Source: Pithys albifrons albifrons
Taxonomy: Eukaryota > Chordata > Aves > Passeriformes > Thamnophilidae
Assembly (NCBI RefSeq): GCF_047495875.1
Contig: NC_092462.1
Location: 42,383,669 to 42,447,668, forward strand
Length of the DNA: 64,000 nt
Reading direction: 5' to 3'
A model generated the notes under the pieces. That model searched no databases, was not told where the DNA came from, and worked only from the letters and a program-made list of their open reading frames with translations. Shown here one piece after another: positions 40,901-53,529 of the stretch. The translations under genes and the position numbers were made by a program. How positions within the stretch are numbered: position 1 is the stretch's first letter; each line of letters opens with the position of its first letter.

Positions 40901-42993
40901 TAAAGAGGCAACGAAAAATAATGCTGTTATACCTATCTTGCTCTGATCAGAGAGCCCATGGTAATTAGTATAATATGGATCAATGATGCATTAAGTAGCT
41001 TAGTGAAGTGTCATATCACCAAACAATGATTTTAACCTCAGAATACAGCAGTGACAAGTAATTTCACATGAAGAGATAAAGGCAGCAAACTGAGACTGCT
41101 GTCAAGAGTCTCAAACAAATAAGCATTTGTCACTGAGTTTAGGGACAGTTAAGAGCCACTGCTTTATGATCTTAAAATGTAATGTCCTCCACAAATCTGC
41201 TGAAGGCTAAACTGACTAGTGAGGCATGAGACACTCCACTTTGGAAAGCTTTCACTGCTAGTGTATTCCATCAACCAAGATATGCTGCTTCACAAGACAA
41301 TTCTACCCACTGTTTAAGTGGCTGCTGTCAGGATTGGAAAAACTCACCAAGAGAAATAAGATCTATCATCTAGATCCTTACTCTGCATATTGCTTGAAAA
41401 GTGGTATTTTTGTCAATTATCGTATTGCCAGAGCATACTTTTGTACTTTGTGTACCTCCAGTAGCAGACCATTACTTCCTACAGTAACACGACTGTTGTG
41501 TCAGTAAGCTTACTGTATGCCATACTGAAAAGATTAGGAAATAAATGGTACTGAATGGAAGGGTCAGCTAATATGTCATTCTTCAATCTCAGTACCATGA
41601 AACATCAAAAAAGTGCCCAGTTTGAGGCTACGACAGGAATTTACTTTGTTGAAGTTCAAGAAGTTGACTTACTGTAAATTTGAAACTGCTCTGCCACACT
41701 TGTTTACATCGATTTGTAGTCACATCTACTCTTAAGCACAAGAGTCACGTTAATTGCATTTGATACAGGACAACTAGAGGCTGTCTATTTATGCAGAAGA
41801 AAATGCTGTAAAGGGAGACTTCAGTTGCAAGTATTTATATTAAAAAAAATCTATACTTTCTGACTATAATGACTAATAGAAAAAGCTGTCAGATTTACAA
41901 TCCTACATTTTTAAGTATCTCCCTTGAAGGTCACAACCTTTCAAGACTGTCTCCTTCCTTCAAGAGGAGAAAACACCTTGTCTACCCTGAAGAGACACAG
42001 AAGTACTCTTGAAAGAATAAGTAGTAGTCTTGACACTGTAGCGAACAAGAGGAATCAATATAACCACTGCTCAAGAAACTGCAGTCCTGTAATCAATTGT
42101 CTATATTTGCTTATAAAGCAACAGTTTCTCCCAGTCAGACTGTTTGCATATTTAACTTCACTTTTAAAAAGCCACCGCCTAACAGTTACTCTGTCTACCT
42201 CTAAAAAGCATAAAACAAAAGCTAAGCTGGCATATCCAGACTTTAGCAGGTGGTTGGTTTAATTTCAGCTTACTCTATGGCTAGGATCTCTTGGCAGACT
42301 AATATTTCTGTCCACAGATCATCTGAGGACAATTAGTAGTACCCTTTTCATACTTGTAACCAAATATAAAGTCTCATGTGTCAGCTATTATACACTAAAA
42401 ATAACAGAAAAGTATTAGCCTAATCAGTATATACCAGCAGGCACAGTCTGAACCCCAGACCTAATTTAATAAGGCATCACCTAAGCACACAGCAAGGAAT
42501 TGAAAACTACACTGTACTAATTCTAACATGAACAACTTACTGGCCATCAGTCAGATCAGAAGCTCAGTTGCCTCAGCACAGTCTTTTTCTCCCATGCTAG
42601 TTTTTACCACTATGACCTCAAAGTTGGTTTTCAAATTTATAAAGCCAAAATAGTGAGTTCAAGCCATGTTTCAGAAATGTATTTCCCCCACACTACAAAT
42701 TTAGAAACACTTATGTAAATCAACTGTTTGGTCTCTCTCAATGCAGCATTTAGGCTTCAAATTTCAGTGAACTACAACACCCATCAAGTGACACTTACCT
42801 CTATTTCCACAGACTGCATTGCTAAATCACATGGTGGTTTTAGTGCCTTTGGTCTTGTTGCATACCAGTAGGTCGTGAGAGCTGCAAAGGCGCCGAAGCC
42901 CATCAGCGTATTTGTCGGAAGGGTGCGCACATACTGTCTGACATCCCCGAGTTCTGGCATTCGTAGGTACCGAAACAGCTCATGTGCTTGCAT
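13971..42993 (-). CDS. ACSL1: Long-chain acyl-CoA synthetase 1 (20 coding exons, complete)
   Basis: The enzyme activates long-chain fatty acids with ATP and CoA to acyl-CoA, AMP and PPi at the mitochondrial outer membrane and ER. Coding exons: 42993-42799, 36704-36590, 36228-36164, 34888-34787, 31200-31101, 30932-30754, 27989-27957, 27778-27727, 26952-26879, 25901-25824, 23564-23430, 21852-21718, 20973-20878, 19965-19893, 19340-19252, 15683-15567, 15260-15117, 14578-14477, 14379-14308, 14111-13971. They total 2097 nt, 698 codons plus TAA, equal to the mammalian length. All junctions are GT-AG and phases agree throughout. Residues 31-47 form the membrane anchor. The AMP-binding P-loop TSGTTGNPKG is at about 276-285, YGQTEC at 458-463, GWLHTGD at 534-540, and [14 protein letters not shown] in exon 17. 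No frameshift or missing catalytic motif is seen. The short 33-nt exon 7 is real, since it matches the family and keeps the frame. Confidence 0.97.
17442..18056 (+). mobile_element. Diverged solo LTR in ACSL1 intron 15
   Basis: It starts TGTTATGGGTTTAGGC and ends in CTCAACCCAGGACA, which resembles the CTCAAACCGAGACA end of the intact LTR at 53530. A TATAAATA box is at 17909-17916, followed by a T/C-rich stretch. There is no internal retroviral region beside it. The 3' edge could instead be ACAACA at 18068. No clear target duplication remains. It lies between exons 15 and 16, antisense to ACSL1. Confidence 0.6.
25824..25901 (-). CDS. ACSL1: ACSL1 exon 10, fatty-acid gate exon
   Basis: This 78-nt exon encodes [10 protein letters not shown] followed by the conserved [16 protein letters not shown]. 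In the ACSL1/5/6 group this exon is known to exist as alternative, mutually exclusive versions that change the fatty-acid gate. The first ten residues differ from the human reference isoform while the second half is conserved. I searched both flanking introns by eye for a second version and found none. Confidence 0.85.
28132..28222 (+). mobile_element. CR1 LINE 3' end fragment
   Basis: The sense-orientation CR1 tail reads GATCTTTAAGGTCCCTTCAA then CCGTTCTATGATT. It lies in an ACSL1 intron between exons 6 and 7. Confidence 0.8.
39988..40086 (+). mobile_element. CR1 LINE internal 3' fragment
   Basis: CCATCCCTAGAAGTGTTCAA followed by GGACAGACTAAATGGGGCTC and CTGGTCTAGTGGAAAG is the CR1 3' UTR in sense orientation. 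It lies in the ACSL1 intron between the first two coding exons. Confidence 0.7.
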
Positions 42994-43026
42994 TGCAGGT
43001 CAGTGCAGTTGTTCCAATGCTGGAAT
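42799..43026 (-). CDS. ACSL1: ACSL1 first coding exon with 33 nt of 5' UTR and membrane anchor
   Basis: An acceptor at CCAACAG (43027-43033 region) is followed by 33 nt of untranslated sequence and the ATG at 42993. The 65 codons start [15 protein letters not shown] and contain the hydrophobic [16 protein letters not shown] stretch that tethers ACSL1 to the mitochondrial outer membrane or ER. The donor is GTAAGT at 42798-42793. Confidence 0.93.
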
Positions 43027-46000
43027 CTGTTGGTATGAAAGAAAGTTACACAAAAAAAAACCCCTGAAATCCTCTTCTGATTCCCTGCGGCTGTAGGAGA
43101 GTGATATATGCTTTGTCCTACTGGCTTCCCAATACCAAAATAACTTGATCTGCTAGTAGGCAGGCAGTATCTTTAGACTTCTGTGCTGCAAGTAAGTAAG
43201 CAAGCAATTAGTAGTTCATACTCTAGAAAAATAGGTAGAGACAACGGGAGGGAATTTCTTCATGGTTTTAAGATTGCTTGTAATATAGATGGCATTAAAA
43301 TAAAAAAAAAAATATCCCAAAGTTTTGTTAAAGGAGAGCATTTCACAAATGTAAAATAGCTGTTTGTAGAGTAGCTGAACTATAAGATTGTTTAAACAGT
43401 TGTGTCAAACAGGGAAGTCAGAGAGGAAGGGCAGGGGCACAGTTATCTTGCCTGCATATAATGGAGAGCATCCCAATCCTATAGTAGAATAGCAGCAGCA
43501 GAATTTTTCCTCATTTAAGTCCAGTAAAATAAACTCTTTTCTACTCTCCCTTCAGGCATGCACAGAAAGGTCAGTACAGCAAGCTGCCTTCAAAGCCAAT
43601 ATCCTCCCATAGCTCCTCTCTGCTACTAGCAAGTTTCCTATTTCTCCAAGCACCATGCCAGCAATTTATCTCTGGTCATGAGGCAGACTAAAGCAGCGTC
43701 AAATGAGGCCCAAGGCAGCAGCACAGAGCAATATAATCAAGCACAGGAAGCACATTTGATTTGTCACGTTTACACAGAAGGAAGAATTGCAAGAGGGTGC
43801 TCCCCGCCAGCACTTACTGACACGGATACTCCACAGCAAGAACCAGCTGCAGAAAAAAACAGACTGCAGTCAGCTCAGCTGGTGCTCTCCTCTACAGCCA
43901 AGGTCTCCCGGGACTTTTGTCACATGCCAAACCCACCAGCTCGTGCCCACTAGGTGAGAGGTGAGCAGGAGGCAGCCGGCCTGCCTGCCCAGGGCCAATG
44001 GCAGCCCGCAGCCAGTCACCCCACCGCCGGCTGAAGGGCACCCGCGTGCCTGGCACTGGGGGACACTGGTCCTGACACCCATGGACGTCTGGCAGTGCCC
44101 ACTGTAAGGGAGCAGCACTTCCCTGCTTGCTTGAACAGCAAAGAGATGTACTGAGTTAGATAATTCAGGTCCTAGTCCTTTCCTATCAATGATAGAGTTA
44201 AACAAAGGCCCTAAAGAATGTCAAAAGATATGTTTAAACAGCTGGAACATACTGTGTATTAATACACCTTTCCAGGATGGCAGCACAGGAAACTCAAACA
44301 TCTCAATAGGCAGAATTTTATGTTTATTAATTTTAAGACTAACCATACCAGGTTCAGAATTCATATTTTTACAGGAGAACCTTTTGTTTACAGTCCAATC
44401 TTGAAATCTTTACTGCTGCCATCAGTTATTCAACCAAGCAAAAGGAGTGATCTAGTTCACAAAAAGTCTAATCAGTATTTGGACAAGGATTTGCTAGAGA
44501 CAGCAGAAAAGCCATAAAATCAGTTCAAAGGGCCCATGGTTTCACAATGTTAACAAGGCAGGCTGAAGTAAGGTCATGGATGGTGGCAGTGTCAGGATGG
44601 AGTCAAGTTCCATCTCTGGAACAGTTTTAGACCCCTGGAGTGTTCCCCAGCCTTCAGACACTGCCCTCCCCCCATCTTCTCTATTCTGGCACAGCCATAC
44701 AGCACAGGGCTGTATCACCTAGACATGCAGTGCAGGGCCACTACAAAAATGCTTTTTGGCTATTTGCACTGTGATACACAGCACACTAAACTCAAAATCC
44801 AGAACATCAGGTTGTAGTGATGGAAGGTAGAAAAACCTGAATATATTAACAAGCTCTTCATCTTCTCTTGGCATTAAATTTTTATTTAAAAAAATCAGTT
44901 ACTGACTTAATAGTTAGTATACCATGCTGTTGCTTTTTATGCATCAAATCATGCTCATTGCACACATGAAAACTACTTAAGTTTTAATATACATAGAGGA
45001 ACAGTAAGAAAAAAATCACACCAACAAGAAAGTCTTCACTTAAAAGTTAATTTTGCATATATCATAGACACCATGTTATGAAACTAGAAAAAGGGTTTCT
45101 TTTCAAGCTCCACAATGAGCACCTTTGACTCTAAAAACTCCTTTCCTCTCTGCATTAGTCATGAAGTGTCCTGCACACACACTATGATTTAGGAATGCAA
45201 TGTAATTCGAATTACTCTAAAAAGAGCCAACAAGAACTGAAGTAAATATAATTTCATTTACATGAGAGTCCCATTGTAGTCAAGGAGCTGCTATGATTTC
45301 AGCCTAGGTGAAGGGATGCACACCACTACATTTCTTTGACCAGCTGTTTGCAGAACAGCCTGTTACAAAAAACCCTTCTTGAGCAGTTATACAAGTTATC
45401 ATATATGTAATGGTACATTTTACTGAATTTGTTTATATTGAGAGATTATATTTTATTATACCTTCTGCCTCATCAGCACAAAAAACAAGGTGAGGACAGT
45501 TTTCTGCAAGACTAAACAATTCCAGACTTTAACACTATCTGTTAAGTCATATCAGCTCTTGTTTTCTCTACTTAAGGCAAAGCCAGATGCAACAGGGAGA
45601 AAATTCACATTCTTAACTTATGCATCCAAATATGACCCATCAACAAGAGGAGGCTTCAATGCCTCCCAGCCTGCTTTGAGCCACCTCAGTATTTACCTGT
45701 CTCACGCTCCAACCACATCAAACATCCCAGGTTTTTACCATGACCAAGAAGAGTGGTTTAGAGCCTTTAGACTCAGATACAAAGAGCACAGTGGAGCTCA
45801 GATCTGGATTTCAGTATTTTTTCTCAAGGACTCAGCTAAGTTTGCTCACTCAAAACAAGCGAAAACACAATGCTCTCTTCACAAACTCAGGACCTGCAAT
45901 TGCTTCTTACTAGACAGGATCTGGACCACAAGGTACAGACTCAGAAGCTCTACCCATTTGAGACACAGCTGGAAACACAAAGAAGATCCCAAATGAAAAG

Positions 46001-49000
46001 TAGCACTCTGTGATACTCAGGTTGCCACATGTAGGGGGGAAAAAAGTTACAAATTATCACAAACCAAAACACCACAAGAAAACCACACAGAACTGACTAG
46101 CTCTGAGGTCAAAAGCACTTTTTTCCTCAATGCAACCAGGAGACCTTGGTGTCTTAGAAGCACAACCAGACAGATATGGGAAAGTGGTTTTGATAACAAG
46201 GCAAAATTGCTTCAGAGATAGCTACCTATCCCAACCAACTCCACAGAAACAGTTCCCAAAATCCAGCCCAAGAAGACATCCCTCTGAACTCACAGAACCT
46301 CTTAACCAAATTGGTACTGTAACGCTCCGACAATGCCAGCTCTCTGCTCACACACGCACACCCTGCAGCACCCAAGACTCATTCTTTACAGCAGAGCCAG
46401 TATCTCAAGGCAACGACCCAAGTTGGCAGGACTGTGCCGTTCTTTGCTGCTCCTACTCTCGGCGTACAATGGTCTATTTACAGTGGGCAGCAGCCTGCCC
46501 ATTGTCTGTCCATAGCCAGACATCGTTCGAGTGCAACGGAAGAGAACAGGAGCAGCCTTCAGCTTCTATATTGCAAAGAAAACAACTCCAGGAACCAATG
46601 GCCTCTCTTGCTCTCTATTCTAATATTTAGATGACCAGCACTGCAATTGCCTGACATAAAGGCAGGTGCACCATATGGTGTAAAAGAGGCTTTGTTATCT
46701 CTACAGCCTCTTGCAGGCAGGAGAAAGGTACATGACAAGTTGCCTACCTCAGTATGGACAATATGGCACTGAGGTGTTTTCAGCTATGACATGCTGGGAA
46801 CCAGGCATCCATTCTTTGAGTTGTCCTGACAGATACCTACCACTGCAGTCTGTTGCTTTCTTAACCTTACAGGTTACGTTGCAAGCTCCCACGGACCTCT
46901 GTTTTACTTAAACCTTTCTTCACTCAACCTTTGAAAGAGCAAGTGCAGAATCATGTTCCAGCTCCTTTATTACGTACAACAAAAAAGGTACAACAAATAG
47001 CTTTGGCTATTAACCAGAGAAATCCTTTTGCCTGAATACATAATCCTAATCTCTGAGTGTATTTACAATCAACTTAAATTTTAGTGCAACCTGTCCCAGA
47101 CACGTGCTCCCACAACTCTCTCCATGGTGGCCGGGCACTCATCTGGTGGTGTCACAAGGGAGGTGGTCTGGCAAACACCATTTTCCTAGGTTAGTTGTGT
47201 CCCAGTTCTAAACTAGATCAACTCATCTTGATGACCAGATAGTCATTAGCTCCCAGATGGAAACACAAAGCACAGCTGGGGAAAGTGATGGACTGCTGTA
47301 ATACTACACATTAAGCCATGCAACTCCAAACACTGCATACAAGTCCTCCCAGGATTCTCTACCCCTGCCCTGCAGTCAAGGCACTAACTTGTCTGAGGTC
47401 TTCAAATACCGTGACTTTGTCAAACTGTGGCCAGCAAGCAAACCACAATCACCGTCTAGATACAGCAAAGGCACTTAAGTATTTGAAACTTGAAGAAACC
47501 CCAGTTTAAGCTCAGTATAACACAAATAGGACTGCAAGATGTCTCCTGTGGTGCAGCCTGTCATGTCATGTATAATGTGACAGCCTCTCCTCAGCCAGAG
47601 AAGACTTTCCTGAACAAACTGTCCAACTGTCTAAACTCCTACTCTGCCCTCCTTCTCCTATACCTCACTCCCTGCCCCCTCTCAACTAAAAAAAACCCCA
47701 CATATCTCATCCAGAATCACCAAAGTTCACGCTGCCAAGCATCAGAGCTATAAACCCTCCTTTTAGAGCAGTAACTGACAGATTTACTTTCCTGAAAGAG
47801 TAAAAAGGGAGAAACTAAAAAGCTATGAGTAAAGAACACATCCCATGCTCAGAGAGGAAATATCAAGTCCTTAATATTCACCTCCCCCGCATCCAACTCC
47901 TCTTCAGCTCCCCTCTGGCCCAGTCTGGCTTTAATGCAACCACAGGGTATCACACAATGGGGTTCAGGTGTCTCTGCTTCTGCATTTAGGACAAGGCAGA
48001 ACTGGAGTGAAACAGCCCACAAGCTGGATTCAAACCCATCAGCTGGGCAACAGTGATTTACTTCATAGGCTGCAACTGAAGTTAAGACTCCTTCTGCAAC
48101 CTTTAAGGAGCACTGTACTGATACTGATGTGTCAATGCTCTGTTCACATCTACAAGGAAAGTCATAGCCCTGTCTTCAGACATTTGACTGCAACCCTCTT
48201 GTGATCAAGTAGAATACCACCTGTATTCTTCCCTCATAATCATGTTCAACAAGTAATCTGAGTTCACACTAGTGAGCTCACTGGAGTTTATTCAAGTTCA
48301 GGAGCTGAACCACATGACAAGAACCTGCTCAATGCCTTTTGTGCAACTACAGTCCTCCAGCAGCACTTGGTAACCCTGTGTATTAAGGAAAGCAAACACT
48401 CACCACTATAACCTTTCAGACAATGGTTGATTTAAGTTACCTTTAATCCATGCCTATACACACACAGTATGTCACTAAGCAGTCTTACTGGTTCTCTTCT
48501 TCTAAGAAGAGAGAAGATGCTTACAAAAACCTATTTTGCAGCCTGAACTGCTATCCAATAGAATTGCATCCCTGCAACTCTGATTGCAAGTACATCACAG
48601 CACTACTCTGTTAATCTAACATCAATCCAAATACAGTTTAGATGAAAATCACTCTACAGAAGCAAATTGCTATGAGCCAGCAGCTTTCTTGTAGCATAAC
48701 AGTTTGAGTAGATCATACCAACTTATTCTACTCCTCCCAGGAAAAGGCTACTACTCAGAAAGCCCAGTATGCCAGATGAAGTTAACACATGCTTCAAGTG
48801 CTCACCTGAGACTCCACGAGAATGAGTTTCTTATTCATACTTATGACTCATGAAGTCTTGAAGAAGACAACCTGGGTCAGGCACACAAAGCCCCATTGCA
48901 TCACAGTAGATAGTTTTTAAAACAACCTTCTGAATCTGAAGAAACATCCCTTAACACTACAGGACTGAATAGATCAGTAACTCATGAAAAGCAATTGGTT

Positions 49001-51849
49001 CAGAGTGACCTCCCCACATCAGCAGCACAAGAAAGAGTGACAAAGCAAGCAACCTTTGACCTCAGGTATTAAAGTATGCCTGCATTTTCTCTGAGTCAGT
49101 GATAGTAAGTTTCCTAGGAAAGCTGGAAGGAAATGCTAATTCAACCTCACCAGGCTATTATTGCAGTCCAGCTGCAGAAGCCAAGTTTTCAAAACATGGC
49201 ACAAGAAGTATTAAACTAAAGCTTAAGAGTTCTGGGTTCAAGAACAGTAATTCATACAAAAAGGCAGCAGTCCTCTGCTGGAAACAAGACACCATGTCAT
49301 TCTGCTATAATCATTAAATAGTCCAACTACAAAAGCCAAAACCATTTTTCCTCTACATCTCTATAAAACCATGCAAGCTGTTTACGGTTTTGAACAAACT
49401 ACCAGTAGTATTAAAATTAAAATCCTAACCAAAAAGAAGTATTTTACTGTCACAGAATGGTTTGAGTTGGAAACGACCTTAAAGATTATTTAGCTCCCAA
49501 TTCCCTGCCATGGCCAGGGGCTCATATTTTACTCTGTGTGGACAACCATGAAAGGCAGCAAGAGAACAGAAGCCTTACATTATCAAGTGTCCTTGTTTGA
49601 GGAGTCAGGCAGGATCTCCAAAAATGCAAGCCCCCCATCTGCAGCCAGGGTTCATCCTACAGCCGGTAAAGGTCAATGCTGTACCAGCAGAGCTTTCTTG
49701 AGCCACCCAGTATTGTAAACTCCCACGCAGAACAATTTACCAATGAACAAACCATCATCCTTCTTACTTGTGAGGATTTTTGAGAAGTTACCACTAGCTG
49801 TATTTACCAGAGCAAAATATATAACATATCTGAACTTGTAATTTTGATACAGCAGGGAAGCAGACACTCTATTCATAAGACCACCAGAAGCCCGATTTAT
49901 CAGCCAAAATGTCTCTCTCTGCTGCACATTCAAAAAACTGCACACCATTAGTCTTATTGAGTCTACCCAATTCAACCAACCATATTACTAAGAGGTAGTA
50001 AAACAAACCAAACCAAACCCTACTACTACCTTCTGTTACTCACATTACTCAAGGAGGAAGAGAGAGAGAGAGAAGAAACCATTCATTTACTCTTCCCCAC
50101 TGAAGAGCAACACACAGAGGATAGGGAAGGTATAACCCACCTCTGTCTCCTCCAGGAAATCCCATGAAGTATTCATTCCTAGTGGAATGATGAGATAAGA
50201 TAACCAGCTACACAGATTTTGCTCAAGAAACAGGAGAACAACTTACCCAGACAGCTATTTCAAAGTTGTCTTTCCTTCCATTTTAAATTGCTGGTTTTGT
50301 TTTTCCACCAGTAACAACCTTGTACTTGTCCTCAAAGCAAAAGGTTGTTTGGGGGTTTCCTTCTCACAAGAAGGAAGGCTTAACTTCCAGCCTCATGTTG
50401 GTCAATTTGTAGCTGTAAAACAACACCTACCAAATACAGAATCTGCATTTGTATATTCATTATAATCATGCAGTCCTCAGACTAGGCTAAGGCCTTTGCT
50501 CAAGACCTTGAATTAAGTCCACTACACACAACAGCTACTTGTAATGACAAGCTTTAGGTTTTTCCCATCAGCCATCCTTCAAACATTTCCATATCCCACT
50601 ACAAGCAAGCTACATTTCCTTGAACTTCGAAAAGTCGGGGAGTAATAGGAAGGTTCCACGAGGAATTTTGTGTATCAGTTTTTCCATTATTAATATTGCT
50701 ACTGCTGCAAAAAGAAAAGTAATTTTCAGTAAACTCAATGTCCTCTTAGACTCAGAATTTCTTGATCCAAGAAATCTGATCCAAATCCTTGAGCTGAGAA
50801 ATCTCAGCTTGTAAGTTGGAGAGCACGTTCCAAAGCAGAAAGGTAAATATAAACACATGCTCAGGAGACTGCATGATTCCCTGTAAAGCAACGTGGATGA
50901 AAAAGGAAATCTGCTAAGGCCACATGGAATAGTTCAGTGGTCTGAGTACAGGCTGAGAACCATGGGGTATCAATAGCAGTATCTTTAGAAGTCACTCTTT
51001 CCTATCACAGGACCTGACCATCCTAGCTCAGACACCAACCCAAGTGAGGCACACGTTCAAATGGATCACTTAGTCCAGGAGGGTGTCTGTAATACCCCAG
51101 ACAGCTCAAAGACATGCCCTTTAGAAATTTAGAAGGCTTCTAGTGTTGCCATTCCTGTTCAACAAGAACAAGAAATGTATGCGTCCTGGAACAAAAGCGT
51201 CGTGTAACCAGGCTAAATCCCTGCGCTGTAGCACTGCGAGCCCTACCTAACAGCACAGGAGGCCTGCAAAGTCAAAGCCACTCAACCTTCCATTTTAGGC
51301 CAGTTTGCCTCACGCTGCGTTTCTATACGCGCTCTAAACTGCTTAAAAACAAGAAAAAAGAAAGAAGCTGCTTCAAGCACATGCTGCATTCGTGCCCGAG
51401 AGCACAGCTTCGGTGAAGGCAAGGTCCGGCAGCGGAAAGAGCCGGAGCGCTCGGGGCCAGCCCCGCTACCTGCTGCTCGGCCCAGCGAGCCGTTCCCCGC
51501 CAGGCCGAGCCGAGCCGGGCAGCGCCGGCGCCGAACAATGCCCAGCCGGAGTGCCGCAGCGCGGGGGGAGGCCAGACACAGCCTGCCACGCTTTCCTGGA
51601 GGCTTCTTCCCCAGGGGAAGCCGAGCCGGCTCCGCGGGACGCTAATCCCACCGCGGAGCGGGAAAGAAAGCAGAGGCAGCCTGCGGGGAACGGCGGCGGG
51701 ACGGGACCGCCCGGCCCCGCGCGTGACAGCGCCGCGCAGGCCACCCCAGCCCCGCGGCCGCGGCCCCGGCAGGCCCAGCCCACCGCCCCCGACAGCCCGC
51801 GGCCCTCAGCGGGGCCGCAGCGGCAGCGGCGCCCCCGAACCGCGCTCAC
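43027..51849 (-). other. ACSL1: ACSL1 first intron (no supported gene)
   Basis: About 8.8 kb between the putative noncoding exon and the first coding exon. It holds the CR1 piece at 49451, a modestly GC-rich patch at 43950-44110 and ordinary unique sequence. Two plus-strand open frames of 166-168 codons (45490-45996 and 46130-46630) show no recognisable domain or splice context, and I do not call them genes. Confidence 0.6.
49451..49525 (-). mobile_element. CR1 LINE 3' terminal fragment
   Basis: TCACAGAATGGTTTGAGTTG followed by GACCTTAAAGATTATTTAGC and CCCTGCCATGG is a reverse-complement CR1 tail of about 75 bp. It lies in the long ACSL1 5' intron. Confidence 0.75.
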
Positions 51850-52200
51850 CTCCCGGCAGCAGCGGCGACCACGGCTATGCGCGCCTTCCCCGGCGCCGCC
51901 CTATTTAAGCCGGGCACGGCGGGAGCGGCGGGAGCGTCTGCCGAGCCCGCCCCTCCTCCGCCTCCTCCTCCGCCCCCGCCCCGCGGGCGCTGGGCCCGGC
52001 CTGCGCCGCGCCTCACCCGCCCCGGGCTCGGCCCCTGCTCCTGCCTCTGCCCTGCCCCTTCCCAGCTCCCGCCCCTGCCCTGCCCCTTGCCCGCCCTGCC
52101 CCAAGGTAACCCGCAGAGCGCTGCGGGCAGCGGGGGAAGGCGGTGCTGTGCGGCACGAGTGGCGGGGGAGCGCTGGCACCGCAGGGCGCCTCGCTGGCAC
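51380..52200 (-). promoter_or_regulatory. ACSL1: CpG-island promoter of ACSL1
   Basis: About 0.8 kb of very CpG-rich DNA with repeated GC-box-like CCGCCCC runs around 51945-51985 and a TATA-like element on the minus strand at 51902-51908. It stands upstream of the first coding exon, where an ACSL1 promoter is expected. Long open frames across it on both strands are caused by the base composition. Confidence 0.75.
51850..51876 (-). other. ACSL1: Putative ACSL1 5' noncoding exon
   Basis: On the minus strand, CCGGGAG followed by GTGAGCGCGG gives a good donor at 51849 inside a CpG island. A TATA-like TTAAATA (51908-51902) lies about 30 bp upstream of an inferred start near 51875. Splicing to the acceptor at 43027 would remove an intron of about 8.8 kb. 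The exact start site is inferred. Confidence 0.5.
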
Positions 52201-52430
52201 CTTACGCGTGCCACGGTATTGCTACGGCTTCCGAAAGCACAGCTGCATCCCAGATAGATAGGCAAAAAGGACATATGTTTCAGTGGGAAAGTGTTGGAAG
52301 GAGGACAAGGACCTCGTTGCCGTTTGGAGAGTCATCTGCTTTAACTCTGCTAAATTTTGTTTGTGGAGGGCTGCTGGTTTGAGTGGCATCTTGAGTAGCT
52401 GGAGCTGTGTCAGCAACCCCTGAGAGTTAT

Positions 52431-52852
52431 CACAGAATCATAGAATGGTTTGGCTTGGAAGGGACCTTAAAGATCATCTAATTACAATCCCCCTGGCACA
52501 GGCTGGAGCACGTTCCACTAGACCAGGCTCAAAGCCCCATCCAACCTTAAACATCTGCAGGGATGGGGAATCCAAAACTTCACTGGGCAACGTGTTCTAG
52601 TGTCTCATCACCCTGACAGTAAAGAATTTCAACCCATATCTGATCTAAGCCTCCCCTCAGTTTAAAGCCATTCCTTCTTGCCCTTGTGAGAAGTCCTGTA
52701 GCTGTCCTGCAGACTCCCTTTGGGTACTGCCAGACTGCCATGGGGTCTCCCTGCAGCATTCTCTAGGCTAAGCAACCCTGACTCCGTTAGCCTGTCTTCA
52801 TAGGAGAGGTGCTCCAGCCCTGGATCATCCTCATGGCCCTCCTCTGGGAATG
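52431..52852 (-). mobile_element. CR1 LINE fragment upstream of ACSL1
   Basis: The plus strand reads CAGAATCATAGAATGGTTTG, then GGAAGGGACCTTAAAGATC, the ACTAGACCAGGCTC block, GTAAAGAATTTC and a CTAGGCTAAGCAACCC block. Together these are a typical 3' CR1 of about 420 bp in reverse complement, between the ACSL1 CpG island and the ERV. Confidence 0.88.
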
Positions 52853-53524
52853 TGGAGAAAGATGTCCTAATGAATTAATTAGCATAGTAGACAAAATAAT
52901 AATAGTAATGTTTTGGTGTTTGGCAGATGGAACTTAGATGCATGCAGGACAACACATGAAGTCACCAGTGCCTGAAATGGTGTATGCATTTCTTCATCAC
53001 TTGTCTCCTTCATCCAAAACCCTGGACAAAATGGAAAAATTAGTTGGCAGAGCCCAGCTGTGTCTACATGAGCACAAAGTGTGGTGCAATAGGAGCAAAG
53101 CAGTAGAGCCTGCCCATAGCAGAGCAGCTGATGTCCATGTGTGCTCTGGGGCTTTACTCAGCTAGCTTTAGCGTGGTGCTATGGGCTCCATGCCCATGAG
53201 CAGCTGCAGTCAGTCAGATGCACTCCTGGATCATGTTGGTTTCTAGCTCCTTTCCTGAGAAAGGAATTGTTTTGCATTTCTTAGCCACTCCACGGTGTGA
53301 ACCCAACTGCAGTTAAATGGGGAATATCAGCAACTTCACAGGTGCCCTTCTCCTTCATGCTAAAAAGTGAACATAGGCTCCTTGCTTTGTTAAAACTGTT
53401 CTGCAGGAAGCCCTTTGCCTGGTATACTCCAGTATAAACTGAAGCATCAGGAAACAGTAGTTGCTTTTACGTAAAATAAAGTACCTCCAGTAATTTGTAA
53501 AATATTATATATATCTGAGAGTGT
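52853..53524. other. Intergenic stretch between CR1 and ERV
   Basis: About 670 bp of unique AT-leaning sequence. I see no gene, RNA or repeat in it, apart from the TATATATATC tract immediately before the ERV target site. Confidence 0.5.
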
Positions 53525-53529
53525 GCAGC

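Noticed and set aside
43950..44110. Possible alternative ACSL1 promoter in a GC-rich patch near the first coding exon
   Set aside because: CpG density is modest and no donor or TATA-like element is convincing. ACSL1 does have alternative promoters in mammals, but nothing here identifies one.
45490..46630. Two plus-strand open frames of 168 and 166 codons
   Set aside because: No recognisable domain, no promoter or splice context; they lie in the large ACSL1 5' intron and their composition is ordinary. Chance frames are expected at this length.
51392..52274. Long open frames on both strands (289 and 142 codons)
   Set aside because: They coincide with the ACSL1 CpG island. Proline-, arginine- and alanine-rich translations on both strands come from GC-rich DNA with few stops.
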